Positions 1-8,099 of a stretch of DNA of 21,143 nt are shown here, piece by piece. The stretch's first letter is position 1. Each line of letters starts with the position of its first letter. The translations under genes were made by a program, and so were the position numbers. The stretch spans positions 1-21,143 of the forward strand of contig CAZDYP010000083.1 in the NCBI GenBank assembly GCA_964509505.1, in the 5' to 3' direction. The stretch is from CAZDYP01 sp964509505. Its GTDB lineage: Bacteria; Chloroflexota; Anaerolineae; JACRMK01. Under the pieces are notes generated by a model. The model searched no databases and was not told where the DNA came from. It worked only from the letters and a program-made list of their open reading frames with translations.

Positions 1-216
1 GGGCAACAGCTCGGTTGTCAGCTCATGCAAGAGACGTTGGCATGGGCGCGACGCATGAACGGCGTGCGCAAGGTGCGACTCGAAGTGAACGCCATCAACA
101 CCCCCGCGCACAAGTTGTATCTGCGAAACGGATTCAAAGAGACAGGGCGCTTGCGCGAGGAAATGAACAGCGAAGGACAGTATTGCGATTTGATTCAGAT
201 GGAGTTGTTTCTGTAA
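1..216 (+). CDS. GNAT-family N-acetyltransferase, C-terminal fragment
   Basis: The reading frame is open from base 1 and ends with TAA at 214-216, so only the last 71 residues of the gene are present. The fragment shows the C-terminal part of the GNAT fold: a conserved LEVNAIN strand, then AHKLYLRNGF, the usual 'N-x-x-A-x-x-LY-x-x-x-GF' signature that closes the acetyl-CoA site, and a final strand ending QMELFL. GNAT enzymes move an acetyl group from acetyl-CoA to an amine; the substrate cannot be told from this piece. The stop codon overlaps the AAGGAG ribosome site of the following antitoxin relic, so the two were probably co-transcribed. The family call is firm, the substrate unknown. Confidence 0.8.
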   Translation, partial: GQQLGCQLMQETLAWARRMNGVRKVRLEVNAINTPAHKLYLRNGFKETGRLREEMNSEGQYCDLIQMELFL

Positions 217-225
217 GGAGACGCT

Positions 226-585
226 ATGAACGTGACAATGCCTCTGGCTGATGCGCAGAAAAGTCTTGCGTCTATCACACGGCAGATCAAACGCAAAGGG
301 CAACGCGTCGTGTTGGAAACGCGCGGCAAACCGCAAGTTACACTCATATCATTGTCTGACTTGGAGTAATTGCAAAATGGCAAGCATCATATCGCGCTAG
401 AACACGAATGGCCCGCGTTGCTTGTCGTGTTGTGACAGCTGCGCGCCGCACTACAAGCCAAAAAACGTCGGCGCGCACAACACTTACTTGAAGACATTGA
501 TGACTTTTTGGCGATGGTGGCAATCGCGGATGAGCCACCACGCCCTTGGGACGACCTCAGCGCAGAGTTAGATGCCGATGTATAA
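226..585 (+). pseudogene. Phd/YefM-type antitoxin relic with two in-frame stop codons
   Basis: ATG 226 follows AAGGAG (215-220) by five bases. The first 47 codons read as a Phd/YefM antitoxin N-terminus (MPLADAQKSLASITRQIK, then RVVLETRGKPQVTLISLSDLE), then hit TAA at 367-369. The same frame continues with antitoxin-like sequence (IALEHEWPALLVVL), hits TGA at 433-435, and continues again to an acidic toxin-binding tail (EDIDDFLAMVAIADEPPRPW) and a normal TAA at 583-585. Both internal stops are one base from a sense codon. The whole frame would be about 119 residues, with its end overlapping the toxin start, as in intact modules. What is seen is homology on both sides of each stop in one frame; inactivation is inferred. 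A functional 47-residue truncated DNA-binding part is possible. Confidence 0.75.
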
Positions 586-830
586 CCTCATCATTAAGCG
601 CCAGCGCAGAAAAAGACATTCGTCGTTTGCCTAATGCTATGCGCGCACGCGTACGCACCGTCATCGAAGGCTTGCGCCAAAATCCTCGCCCGCATGGCGC
701 GCAAAAATTGGTCAGCGATTTCCGCTGGCGCATCCGTATCGAAGATTATCGTATTTTGCACGAGATTGACGATGCGGTGCGTATCGTGAAAATTGACCGC
801 GTGCGCTATCGCAAAGCAGTCTATCGTTAG
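578..830 (+). pseudogene. RelE/ParE-type toxin, frameshifted near its start
   Basis: The body reads SAEKDIRRLPNAMRARV, then WRIRIEDYRILHEI and a final RYRKAVYR, the usual core and C-terminus of RelE/ParE mRNA-interferase or gyrase-poison toxins. The expected start, ATG 578 overlapping the antitoxin stop, gives MYNLIIK, exactly how such toxins begin, but it lies in a different frame from the body; the switch is at about 599-602 and one extra base would explain it. In the body frame the only starts are TTG 546, which has no typical N-terminus, and ATG 630, which removes the first helix. The module therefore seems dead in both partners. A sequencing error is possible for this one base but would not explain the antitoxin stops. 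Confidence 0.7.
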
Positions 831-841
831 AGGAATGGTTC

Positions 842-1858
842 ATGTTACGTCTTCCACCTTTCACTTATCTCGCGCCGAAAAACTTGACGGAGGCGACGCG
901 CCTCTGCGCCGAGCATGGCGCGGACGCGATGTTCGTCGCGGGCGGCACCGATTTGTATCCAAACATGAAGCGGCGACAGTTCGAGCCGAAGGTTTTAGTG
1001 GGCTTGCGACGACTCAGGGAAATACGGGAAATTAGGAGAAGTGATGAAAATGGCTGGTCGCTAGGCGCAGGCGTGACCTTGACGCAACTAACCAACCATC
1101 CCGCTATCCAACATGATTATTCTGCGCTCGCCACTGCCGCAAGTTTGATTGCGACGCCGCCGATTCAAAACATGGGTACCTATGGCGGTAACTTGTGCCT
1201 CGACACCCGCTGCAACTATTACAACCAAACGTACTTCTGGCGCAAGGCGATTGGCTTTTGCATGAAGAAAGATGGTGACATCTGTCTGGTTGCCCCAGGT
1301 TCGCCGCGCTGTGTCGCGGTTTCTTCAACCGATACCGCGCCCGTGACGATTGCGCTCGATGCGCAGGTGCGGCTGGTCGGACCAAAAGGCGAGCGCATCA
1401 TCGCCGCGCGTGAGTTATATTACAATGATGGCATGAACTATCTCACGAAAGCGCCCGATGAAATTTTGACCGATGTCATCTTACCGCCTGCCGCTGGTTT
1501 GAAGTCCGTCTATTTGAAATTGCGCCGACGTGGTTCGTTTGATTTCCCCTTGCTCGGCGTCGCCGTCGCGTTGCGGCAAGACGGCGATGGCACAGTGACG
1601 CACGCGCGCATCGTGTTGGGCGCGGTGCAGTCGTACCCGTTGCCATGCGACGACGCGGCGCAAATGCTCATTGGGCAGAAGCTCACGCCCGACGTGATCG
1701 AGGCTGTCGCGCAAGCTGCCTACAAGCCCGCCAAGCCGCTCGATAATGCGGACATGACACACGGCTATCGCAAGAAGATGACGAAGGTGTATCTCGCTCG
1801 CGCGCTTCATGCGTTGGCAGACACAGCATCTATCCACGAAGGATTAGAGCTCGCATGA
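842..1858 (+). CDS. FAD-binding subunit of a molybdenum hydroxylase, 4-hydroxybenzoyl-CoA reductase beta type
   Basis: A 338-residue protein of the xanthine dehydrogenase medium-subunit family, which binds FAD and passes electrons between the Mo site and other carriers. The FAD motifs are visible: VAGGTDLYP at 32-40 and GTYGGNL at 112-118. It also has Cys124, Cys140, Cys148 and Cys157, an insertion with spacings of 16, 8 and 9 that is the hallmark of 4-hydroxybenzoyl-CoA reductase beta subunits, where it binds an extra [4Fe-4S] cluster used for reductive dehydroxylation of the aromatic ring. The Mo-binding alpha and [2Fe-2S] gamma subunits are not beside it, which is unusual. Its stop overlaps the start of the K+ channel gene (ATGA). 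Subfamily call is good; the real substrate is uncertain. Confidence 0.85.
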   Translation: MLRLPPFTYLAPKNLTEATRLCAEHGADAMFVAGGTDLYPNMKRRQFEPKVLVGLRRLREIREIRRSDENGWSLGAGVTLTQLTNHPAIQHDYSALATAASLIATPPIQNMGTYGGNLCLDTRCNYYNQTYFWRKAIGFCMKKDGDICLVAPGSPRCVAVSSTDTAPVTIALDAQVRLVGPKGERIIAARELYYNDGMNYLTKAPDEILTDVILPPAAGLKSVYLKLRRRGSFDFPLLGVAVALRQDGDGTVTHARIVLGAVQSYPLPCDDAAQMLIGQKLTPDVIEAVAQAAYKPAKPLDNADMTHGYRKKMTKVYLARALHALADTASIHEGLELA

Positions 1859-2916
1859 AACAAAATTCACCGCTCAAACGACTCAGAGGCTTTCTGACGT
1901 CCCCACGTTTCGCGCTGGTGCGCTCGCGTTTCGGCACCGCCATCGCCTTGCTCATCGGCGTCAACCTCATCGGCGTGGTGGGCTATCATTTGATTGAAGG
2001 CTGGTCATGGCTCGATGCCTTGTTTATGACCGTCATCACCGAGACGACGATTGGCTACGGGGAGACGCGCCCGTTGTCGGAGCCGTGGGGGCGTCTGTTC
2101 ACCATCGTTTTGATTTTCATGTCTGTCGGCACGGCAGGTTACGCGATTTCGACGCTCTTTTCGTTCATCGTGGAGGGTGAATTTAATCGCATTATTCAGG
2201 GGCAACGAATGGATAATCAAATTGCGGCGTTACACAATCACATCATCATCTGCGGCGCAGGCGACACGGGGCGCTACATCATCGAAGAGTTCAGCAAAAT
2301 CGGCGCGCCCTATGTGGTGGTCGAGCGTAACACGAATGCGTTGCAAGGTTTGAAACAGTTCAGCGATATGCTTTACATTCACGGCGACGCGACCAACGAC
2401 GCCATTCTGCAAAGCGCCGGCATCGAGCGCGCCCGAGGGCTTGTCTCGGCGTTGAGCGACGACAAAGACAATGTGTTCGTCGTGTTGAGCGCGCGCGCAT
2501 TGAATCCGAATCTGCGAATCGTGGCGCGCCTCGTCCACGAAGAAAACCGCGAGAAGCTGCGTAAAGCGGGCGCGAACGAAATCGTCTCGCCCAACGCGAT
2601 TGGCGGCTTGCGGATGGCGTCGGTGATGGTGCGCCCCACTGTCGTCTCGTTCCTCGACCAGATGTTGCGCGCGACGGGACAAACGCTGCGCGTGGAGGAA
2701 GTGCATGTGGACAAGTCTCCGACCTTGCTTGGAAAGACCTTGACCGATGCGAACATCGAGCAACGCACAGGAGTGCTCGTCGTCGCGCTCAAAGCACACA
2801 ACGGCGATTACCAATTCAATCCGCCTAGGAACACGGTGCTGCGGCAAGGTGATATTTTGATTGTGATGGGACCCATCGAGCGGCTAGCGCTGATGAACCA
2901 GCTGGAAAAAGTATGA
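1855..2916 (+). CDS. Two-TM potassium channel with RCK (TrkA-N/TrkA-C) domains
   Basis: A 353-residue MthK-like channel subunit for K+ flux across the inner membrane. TM1 covers about 25-47, the pore helix and selectivity filter TIGYGE lie at 60-70, and TM2 at about 78-105. A Rossmann-type RCK domain follows, with IICGAGDTGR at 131-140, the acidic Glu157 that usually contacts nucleotide ribose, and GDAT at 177-180. The TrkA-C domain fills about 270-350. Such channels assemble as tetramers with a ring of RCK domains gated by ions or nucleotides; the ligand here cannot be read. The start ATG overlaps the previous stop, and the stop overlaps the start of der, so the three are translated as a coupled operon. 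Confidence 0.92.
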   Translation: MKQNSPLKRLRGFLTSPRFALVRSRFGTAIALLIGVNLIGVVGYHLIEGWSWLDALFMTVITETTIGYGETRPLSEPWGRLFTIVLIFMSVGTAGYAISTLFSFIVEGEFNRIIQGQRMDNQIAALHNHIIICGAGDTGRYIIEEFSKIGAPYVVVERNTNALQGLKQFSDMLYIHGDATNDAILQSAGIERARGLVSALSDDKDNVFVVLSARALNPNLRIVARLVHEENREKLRKAGANEIVSPNAIGGLRMASVMVRPTVVSFLDQMLRATGQTLRVEEVHVDKSPTLLGKTLTDANIEQRTGVLVVALKAHNGDYQFNPPRNTVLRQGDILIVMGPIERLALMNQLEKV

Positions 2917-4289
2917 CTCCCAAACCTCTCGTCGCCATCGTCGGACGCCCCAACGTGGGCAAATCTACTTTGTTCAATCGCATCATTGGCCAACGCCTCG
3001 CCATCGTAGATGATCGCCCGGGCACGACGCGCGACCGCCTCTACGCCGATACCGAATGGAACGGCGTCGAGTTCGCGCTCGTGGATACGGGTGGGCTCGA
3101 CTTCGTGAAGGTGAATCCGCAAGAGCGGCACGGCAGCGAGCTGAGACACGAGTACAATCCACGTCAGATTCAACAGCTCGTCAGTCAACAAGCGCAAGTC
3201 GCCATCGCTGAAGCCGACGTCATCATCTTGGTTGTCTCCATCACCGATGGCATCACGGCGGGCGACCTCGACGTGGCGGAACAGTTGCGGCGCAGCGGCA
3301 AGCCCATCCTCCTCGCCACGAACAAAGCCGATAGTTTACGCCGTGAATTGGATGCGCTGGAGTTTTATCAGTTGGGCTTGGATGAGCCGTTCACCATCTC
3401 CGCCTTACACGGTAACGGCACAGGCGATTTGCTCGATAAAGTCGTCGCCGCGTTGCCCAAGCAACTAGCTACGACCGAAGATGATTCGCTAAAAGTTGCG
3501 ATTGTCGGCAGACCCAACGTCGGGAAGTCGTCGTTGCTGAACGCGCTGATTGGGCAAGAGCGCGCCATTGTGAGCGATATCCCCGGCACGACGCGCGACA
3601 CGCTCGACACGCGCCTCACATGGGAGGGTTATCCCATCACACTTATTGACACGGCAGGTATGCGGCGACGTGGCCACATCGCGCACGGCGAAGTCGAGCA
3701 ATACAGTGTGTTGCGGGCGCTGCGCGCGATTCAGCGCTGCGATGTCGCATTGCTCGTGGTGGATGGCGTGGATGGCGTCACCGCGCAAGATACGCACATC
3801 GCCTCGTATATTCTCGACGAGGGTAAGGGCGCGGTCATCGTCGTGAACAAGTGGGACTTAGTGGAGAAAGAATCGGATACGCTAGCGATTTACGAACAGC
3901 AAATCCAAGCCGTGATGGACTTCATGACTTGGGCGCCGCGCGTGTTTGTGTCGGCGAAAACCAAGCGACGCATTCACACGGTATTGGCGGCGGCGGTACG
4001 CGCGCAAGAGGGGCGCAAGTTGCGTGTGCCAACGGGCGAGCTCAACGAGCTGGTGCGCGACGCGACCATGCGCCATGCGCCACCCTCGAAACACGGCAAA
4101 CGCCTGCGCTTCTTCTACGCAACGCAACCCACGATTGAGCCGCCAACGTTTGTCTTCTTCGTCAGCGATACGGAGCTCGTGCATTTTTCGTATCAGCGTT
4201 ACTTAGAGAATTTGATTCGTGAGCGGTGGGATTTTGCGGGGACGCCCATACGAATGAGTTTTCGGAGAAAGGAAAAAGGGGAAGAGTAA
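2913..4289 (+). CDS. der: Ribosome-assembly GTPase Der (EngA)
   Basis: A 458-residue protein with two tandem GTPase domains and a KH-like C-terminal domain, the arrangement unique to Der, which acts in 50S subunit maturation. Domain 1 has GRPNVGKS at 11-18, DTGG at 58-61 and NKAD at 137-140. Domain 2 has GRPNVGKS at 199-206, DTAGM at 246-250, NKWD at 312-315 and SAK at 337-339. The KH-like part covers about 355-450. Two oddities lie in domain 1: about 15-20 extra residues at 63-85 after the DTGG motif, and VVSITDG where most Der proteins have a VVD-type strand end. The start ATG overlaps the channel stop. Length and motifs leave little doubt about identity. Confidence 0.97.
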   Translation: MTPKPLVAIVGRPNVGKSTLFNRIIGQRLAIVDDRPGTTRDRLYADTEWNGVEFALVDTGGLDFVKVNPQERHGSELRHEYNPRQIQQLVSQQAQVAIAEADVIILVVSITDGITAGDLDVAEQLRRSGKPILLATNKADSLRRELDALEFYQLGLDEPFTISALHGNGTGDLLDKVVAALPKQLATTEDDSLKVAIVGRPNVGKSSLLNALIGQERAIVSDIPGTTRDTLDTRLTWEGYPITLIDTAGMRRRGHIAHGEVEQYSVLRALRAIQRCDVALLVVDGVDGVTAQDTHIASYILDEGKGAVIVVNKWDLVEKESDTLAIYEQQIQAVMDFMTWAPRVFVSAKTKRRIHTVLAAAVRAQEGRKLRVPTGELNELVRDATMRHAPPSKHGKRLRFFYATQPTIEPPTFVFFVSDTELVHFSYQRYLENLIRERWDFAGTPIRMSFRRKEKGEE

Positions 4290-4448
4290 CGCCCAAGTAA
4301 CTTTCAAGAGCTATGGCGCGTTATGCCATGCGTAAGCAGCGCGAATTTTCTAGGAATCAAATCAATTCAGTCGGCTGCGCCGTATCGTGCTGTTGCTGGC
4401 AATGACGCCACCGTCGGGCCGTGAGGCGCAGCGTCACAGTTTCACACT

Positions 4449-4454
4449 AGGAGG
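4449..4454 (+). promoter_or_regulatory. Strong Shine-Dalgarno of the secreted metzincin gene
   Basis: A perfect AGGAGG lies five bases before ATG 4460 and fixes the start. The 170 bases between der and this gene contain no other clear gene; a small inverted repeat (ATGGC/GCCAT) sits at about 4313-4327 and no convincing promoter was found. Confidence 0.75.
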
Positions 4455-4459
4455 TTTTC

Positions 4460-7400
4460 ATGTCTCGTTCTCACGTGCCATTGGGGCTTGTCGTCGTGTT
4501 GTTCGGCAGTCTGCTATGGCTGTCCACCCAAACAGTCACCGAGCCAACCGCCAACGCAGCGCATGTATCGCGCGTGGCGTACATCTACAATACAAACACC
4601 GCTGCGCGCGATGATTTCAAAAATCTGCTGACCTCTAAAGGCTACACAGTTGATACGTTCACCATCAGCGAAACCATCACGGCAAATCTTTCGCTCGACC
4701 AAGTCATCATCATTGGCGATGATACAGGGTTAGGCGCTACGTGGGGATTCACGGACGCCGTGAGCGCCGTGAGCGCGGCAGGCAAGCCGATCATCGGCGT
4801 CGGCGAAGGCGGCTATGCCTTCTTCGGGAAAATGGGTTTAGCCATCGGTTACCCTAATGCCGGACACAATGCAGGCGGCACCGATGCGGTAGCCGTAACC
4901 CCAGCCGATCCCATTTGGACTACGCCCAACGCGATTACACTGACCTCCAATATCGCCAACCTGTACATCAACCGCACGCCCTTCGTTGAATTTCCCAATC
5001 CCCCTATTACGGATGTTATTCGTATCGGGCAAGATCCTAATAATCAAATCTATTACCCGCTCGTCGCGCAAGGTTCACAAGGTCGCTGTTATCTCATGTG
5101 GGGCTTTCGCGATTCGCCTTCCGCCATGACCGCTGCAGGCAAAGATCTCTTCATCAACTTCGTCGAAGCCAAACCGTGCGACCCCATCTTCAATGCGACG
5201 CCAACGCGCACGCCGACCAACACCCATACGCCCACGCCCACACAAGCCTCAGGCCCCTGCCAAGAAATCTTCTACCCGCGCGAGATTCCATCGCCGGGTC
5301 TCATCAAGTTTGATGACTTGCCCAGCGGTACTGCCATTAGCACAAAGTATGTCGTGACGTACGGCGTGAATTTCAGCGGTAGCCCATCGCTCATCAGCAA
5401 CAATCCCGCTAAAGCGCACTCGTCACCCAATGTAGCCGTCAACAATGCCTCAACCGCCACAGCGCAGTTGGTGATTGACTTTAGTTCAGATAAGACACAC
5501 GTCGGTTTCTATATGGGCAATGATCCTCAACAAACCACGGCTCGCATGACCGCGTACGATGTGTCAGGTCAACCGCTCTGCACTGTCACCGATCCTGTGC
5601 CAGACCCGTTGATCGAATTTATCGGCATCTACGTCCCTGCGGGCGGCATCCGTCGCGTCATATTGGATTATGGCAATACCTCATCAGCCGAAATGATTGA
5701 CGATCTATACTTCGCGCCGTTCAATCCACCAACCCGCACGCCCGTGCCGACCAACACACCCAAGCCCACAGCCACGCCGACGACGGGCCCCACAGCCACG
5801 CCCACACCACCCTTATTCGTGTTCCCCTATCACGCGAATCTACCTATCCTCCTACCGACGCCTGTGCCTAACAGCGACCTCTCCATCTATGGTATCGAGA
5901 TTACACAAGGCATTCAATGCTTCGACACTACAAAAGGCCTAAATGGTTGTTCAGACAACTCGCTGCCTGTGGTGACCAAGAAAGCGGCGATGGCGCGCAT
6001 CTATCTCAAGCACAGCGGTTCAGGCAGCAGCACCACCAATGTGCCTGTGCGTCTCTACATTCGCGCGAACAACGTCTGGTACACGGCAAACACGACAGGC
6101 AAAGCCAAGAACACGCTCAGCCAAGACGAAGCCGACGACAGCGCCAACGTCTGGTTCTACGTTGACTTCAGCAACGACGTGACCGTTGACTTCTATGCGC
6201 GCGTTGATCCCAATAATACCTTCGCCGAAACCGATGAGACGAACAACCGTTATCCCGCTAGCGCAGGCAATTACATCACGCTCAACTTCCGTCGCCACAA
6301 AACGCTCGACATCGTAGGGCAACGCCTACGCTACCATCCGTCGGGCTACAGCGGCGCTCAATACGCGGGAGGGTGGGCGGTCAACGGCGGCGCGGCGCAA
6401 TGGCTCAATCAGATCATGCCTATCCGCGATGGCGGCATTAATTACAGCGTGAAGAGTGGCTATTTGAATTGGACGACCTCATTGGGCAGCGGCGATGGGC
6501 AACATAAGCTAATTGGCACGCTCAATACGATGTGGATTCTTGAGAATGCGCTTGCATGGCTCTTTGGCGCGGGCGCATTCACGGGCGCGGAGCATGTGTA
6601 TGGCTGGGCGCCAAGCGCGGGTTACAGTGGGGGCCATGCCGATATGCCGGTCTATCCGCACGCAGGCGGTCTCGGCGTCGTCGGCATCGGCAGCGACGCG
6701 CCGGGCACGAGTGTGGACAACCCGGGTTCAGGCGCGCTCATCTTCGGACACGAGCTCGTGCATGATTACGATGTGTTTCACACCGACACAGGCGCAGACG
6801 ACTGTGGCTCTAACGACAGCAACTCCGATTTTCCGTACAGCACATCGAGCATTCAGGAATTCGGCTTCAATCCCAACACAGGGAAGATTTACAATCCATC
6901 CAACACCCATGACTTGATGAGCTACTGTCCATCGGGCGGCTCGAAGGAAGGGTGGATTGCGCCGTTCACGTGGAACAAACTGTTCAACAATTCACGTCTC
7001 TCGCGACCTGTGTATGCGCGCTTGGGTGGAACGGTCAACGTGCTGGCAGGTATGTTCATCCAAACAGGCAGCTCCGAATCGCTCGTCGTCAACGTGACCA
7101 TCTCCAACACGAGTCCCATCAGCGGACACTTGGGCGCGCTCCACAAGCTGCCCATTGACATAGCCAATCTGCCTCCCAACGGTCCCTACGCGATTCAATT
7201 GCGAAACGGCGCGCAAGTGTTGTTCACGCAACCGTTCGGCGTGAACTTTACCGACGAATACACCCCGACGCTCATGCATCCTTTCGCCGATGTCTCGTTC
7301 ATCATGCCCAGTGTCGTCACGGCGACCTCGGTGGTGTTGCTCTACAATAACAATGTGCTCGACACACGGAACATCAGCGCGAATCCGCCCACGGTCGCGT

Positions 7401-7987
7401 TCACGAATCCTAGCGGTCCGCAGACATGGGGCGCGGGCACCACACAAACCTTGTCGTGGACCGGCAGCGACACTGACGGCGACACGCTGACCTACTCGCT
7501 GTTGTATAGCTACGACAACGGCGTGACGTGGCAAATCATTGCGACGAGTTTGACGACGACGACGTTCTTGGTGGATGTGGATAGCCTCGCGGGCGGGACC
7601 GATGTGCGTTTCCGCGTGGTCGCTTCGGATGGCTTCAACATGAGCTATGCGGAAACGCCCGCCGCCATCAATGTGCCGAACAAAGCGCCGCAAGCGACGA
7701 TTGCTTATCCCACACCCAATCAGTTCGTGCTAGCCGACCATTTGCTCGTCTTGCAAGGCATTGGGCTCGACCTGGAAGACGGCACACTGCCCGGCGCTTC
7801 GTTGGTCTGGTCGAGCCACCGTCAAGGCACGCTCGGCATCGGCGCGAACCTGCCCACGAACATCTTGGCGACAGGGCAACATACGATTACGCTCACCGTG
7901 CAAGATAGTTTGGGGCAACCCGCCAGCGCATCAGTTTCGATCTTCGTCGGCGCAAGTCAGGTGTTCTTGCCGCTGGTGATTCGGTAA
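4460..7987 (+). CDS. Large secreted multidomain protein with metzincin-like zinc-protease domain
   Basis: A 1175-residue exported protein. Residues 1-34 form a Sec signal peptide with a likely cut after TANA. Residues 36-245 look like a flavodoxin-fold amidotransferase-like domain in which the nucleophile-elbow position reads GVGEGG (113-118) with no Cys. A Thr/Pro linker (246-266), a beta-rich domain (about 267-420) and a second Thr/Pro linker (424-451) follow. A CARDB-like domain (about 465-600, with FAETDETNNRYP) leads into the protease region: HELVHDYDVFH at 764-774 and a Met-turn DLMSYC at 818-823. This matches HExxHxxGxxH metzincins except that the Gly is Asp771. Ig-like domains fill about 960-1165, and the protein ends in FLPLVIR, a tail frequent in secreted Chloroflexota proteins. 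Substrate and peptidase family are unknown; protease activity is inferred. Confidence 0.8.
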   Translation: MSRSHVPLGLVVVLFGSLLWLSTQTVTEPTANAAHVSRVAYIYNTNTAARDDFKNLLTSKGYTVDTFTISETITANLSLDQVIIIGDDTGLGATWGFTDAVSAVSAAGKPIIGVGEGGYAFFGKMGLAIGYPNAGHNAGGTDAVAVTPADPIWTTPNAITLTSNIANLYINRTPFVEFPNPPITDVIRIGQDPNNQIYYPLVAQGSQGRCYLMWGFRDSPSAMTAAGKDLFINFVEAKPCDPIFNATPTRTPTNTHTPTPTQASGPCQEIFYPREIPSPGLIKFDDLPSGTAISTKYVVTYGVNFSGSPSLISNNPAKAHSSPNVAVNNASTATAQLVIDFSSDKTHVGFYMGNDPQQTTARMTAYDVSGQPLCTVTDPVPDPLIEFIGIYVPAGGIRRVILDYGNTSSAEMIDDLYFAPFNPPTRTPVPTNTPKPTATPTTGPTATPTPPLFVFPYHANLPILLPTPVPNSDLSIYGIEITQGIQCFDTTKGLNGCSDNSLPVVTKKAAMARIYLKHSGSGSSTTNVPVRLYIRANNVWYTANTTGKAKNTLSQDEADDSANVWFYVDFSNDVTVDFYARVDPNNTFAETDETNNRYPASAGNYITLNFRRHKTLDIVGQRLRYHPSGYSGAQYAGGWAVNGGAAQWLNQIMPIRDGGINYSVKSGYLNWTTSLGSGDGQHKLIGTLNTMWILENALAWLFGAGAFTGAEHVYGWAPSAGYSGGHADMPVYPHAGGLGVVGIGSDAPGTSVDNPGSGALIFGHELVHDYDVFHTDTGADDCGSNDSNSDFPYSTSSIQEFGFNPNTGKIYNPSNTHDLMSYCPSGGSKEGWIAPFTWNKLFNNSRLSRPVYARLGGTVNVLAGMFIQTGSSESLVVNVTISNTSPISGHLGALHKLPIDIANLPPNGPYAIQLRNGAQVLFTQPFGVNFTDEYTPTLMHPFADVSFIMPSVVTATSVVLLYNNNVLDTRNISANPPTVAFTNPSGPQTWGAGTTQTLSWTGSDTDGDTLTYSLLYSYDNGVTWQIIATSLTTTTFLVDVDSLAGGTDVRFRVVASDGFNMSYAETPAAINVPNKAPQATIAYPTPNQFVLADHLLVLQGIGLDLEDGTLPGASLVWSSHRQGTLGIGANLPTNILATGQHTITLTVQDSLGQPASASVSIFVGASQVFLPLVIR

Positions 7988-7998
7988 CAGAAACAAGA

Positions 7999-8050
7999 AC
8001 CTCGCGGGGTTTAGCATCCTGAGCTTGTCGAAGGATGAAACCCGCGAGGT
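7999..8050. terminator. Hairpin carrying the CTTCGACAAGCTCAGG-type repeat
   Basis: A 10-base stem (ACCTCGCGGG at 7999-8008 with CCCGCGAGGT at 8041-8050), continued past one bulge by TTT/AAA, encloses a second stem CATCCT/AGGATG (8015-8020/8032-8037). The inner part contains TCCTGAGCTTGTCGAAGGA, a phrase known from intergenic regions of many environmental bacteria. It lies 11 bases after the stop of the secreted protein and probably acts as an RNA 3' end, although no long T run follows. Confidence 0.6.
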
Positions 8051-8069
8051 CTTGACATTTCAAGAAGAA

Positions 8070-8099
8070 ACCGCCCACGAGATCGCACTCGTGGGCGGT
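8070..8099. terminator. Perfect 12-bp hairpin, probable terminator
   Basis: ACCGCCCACGAG (8070-8081) pairs perfectly with CTCGTGGGCGGT (8088-8099) around a six-base loop. On the + strand a short T run (8104-8107) follows after CGAG. It is the second hairpin after the secreted protein and would stop leftover transcription. Confidence 0.65.

Noticed and set aside
2230..2847. Long open frame on the - strand inside the K+ channel gene
   Set aside because: It lies antisense to a well-supported RCK channel; its Arg/His-rich composition is typical of a mirror frame in GC-rich DNA.
4313..4405. 30-residue frame ending SCCCWQ between der and the metzincin gene
   Set aside because: No ribosome site, chance length, and a small inverted repeat at its start; nothing supports translation.
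6992..7693. 233-codon - strand frame inside the secreted protein gene
   Set aside because: Antisense to a clear multidomain protein, low-complexity Arg/His/Gly composition and no recognisable motif.
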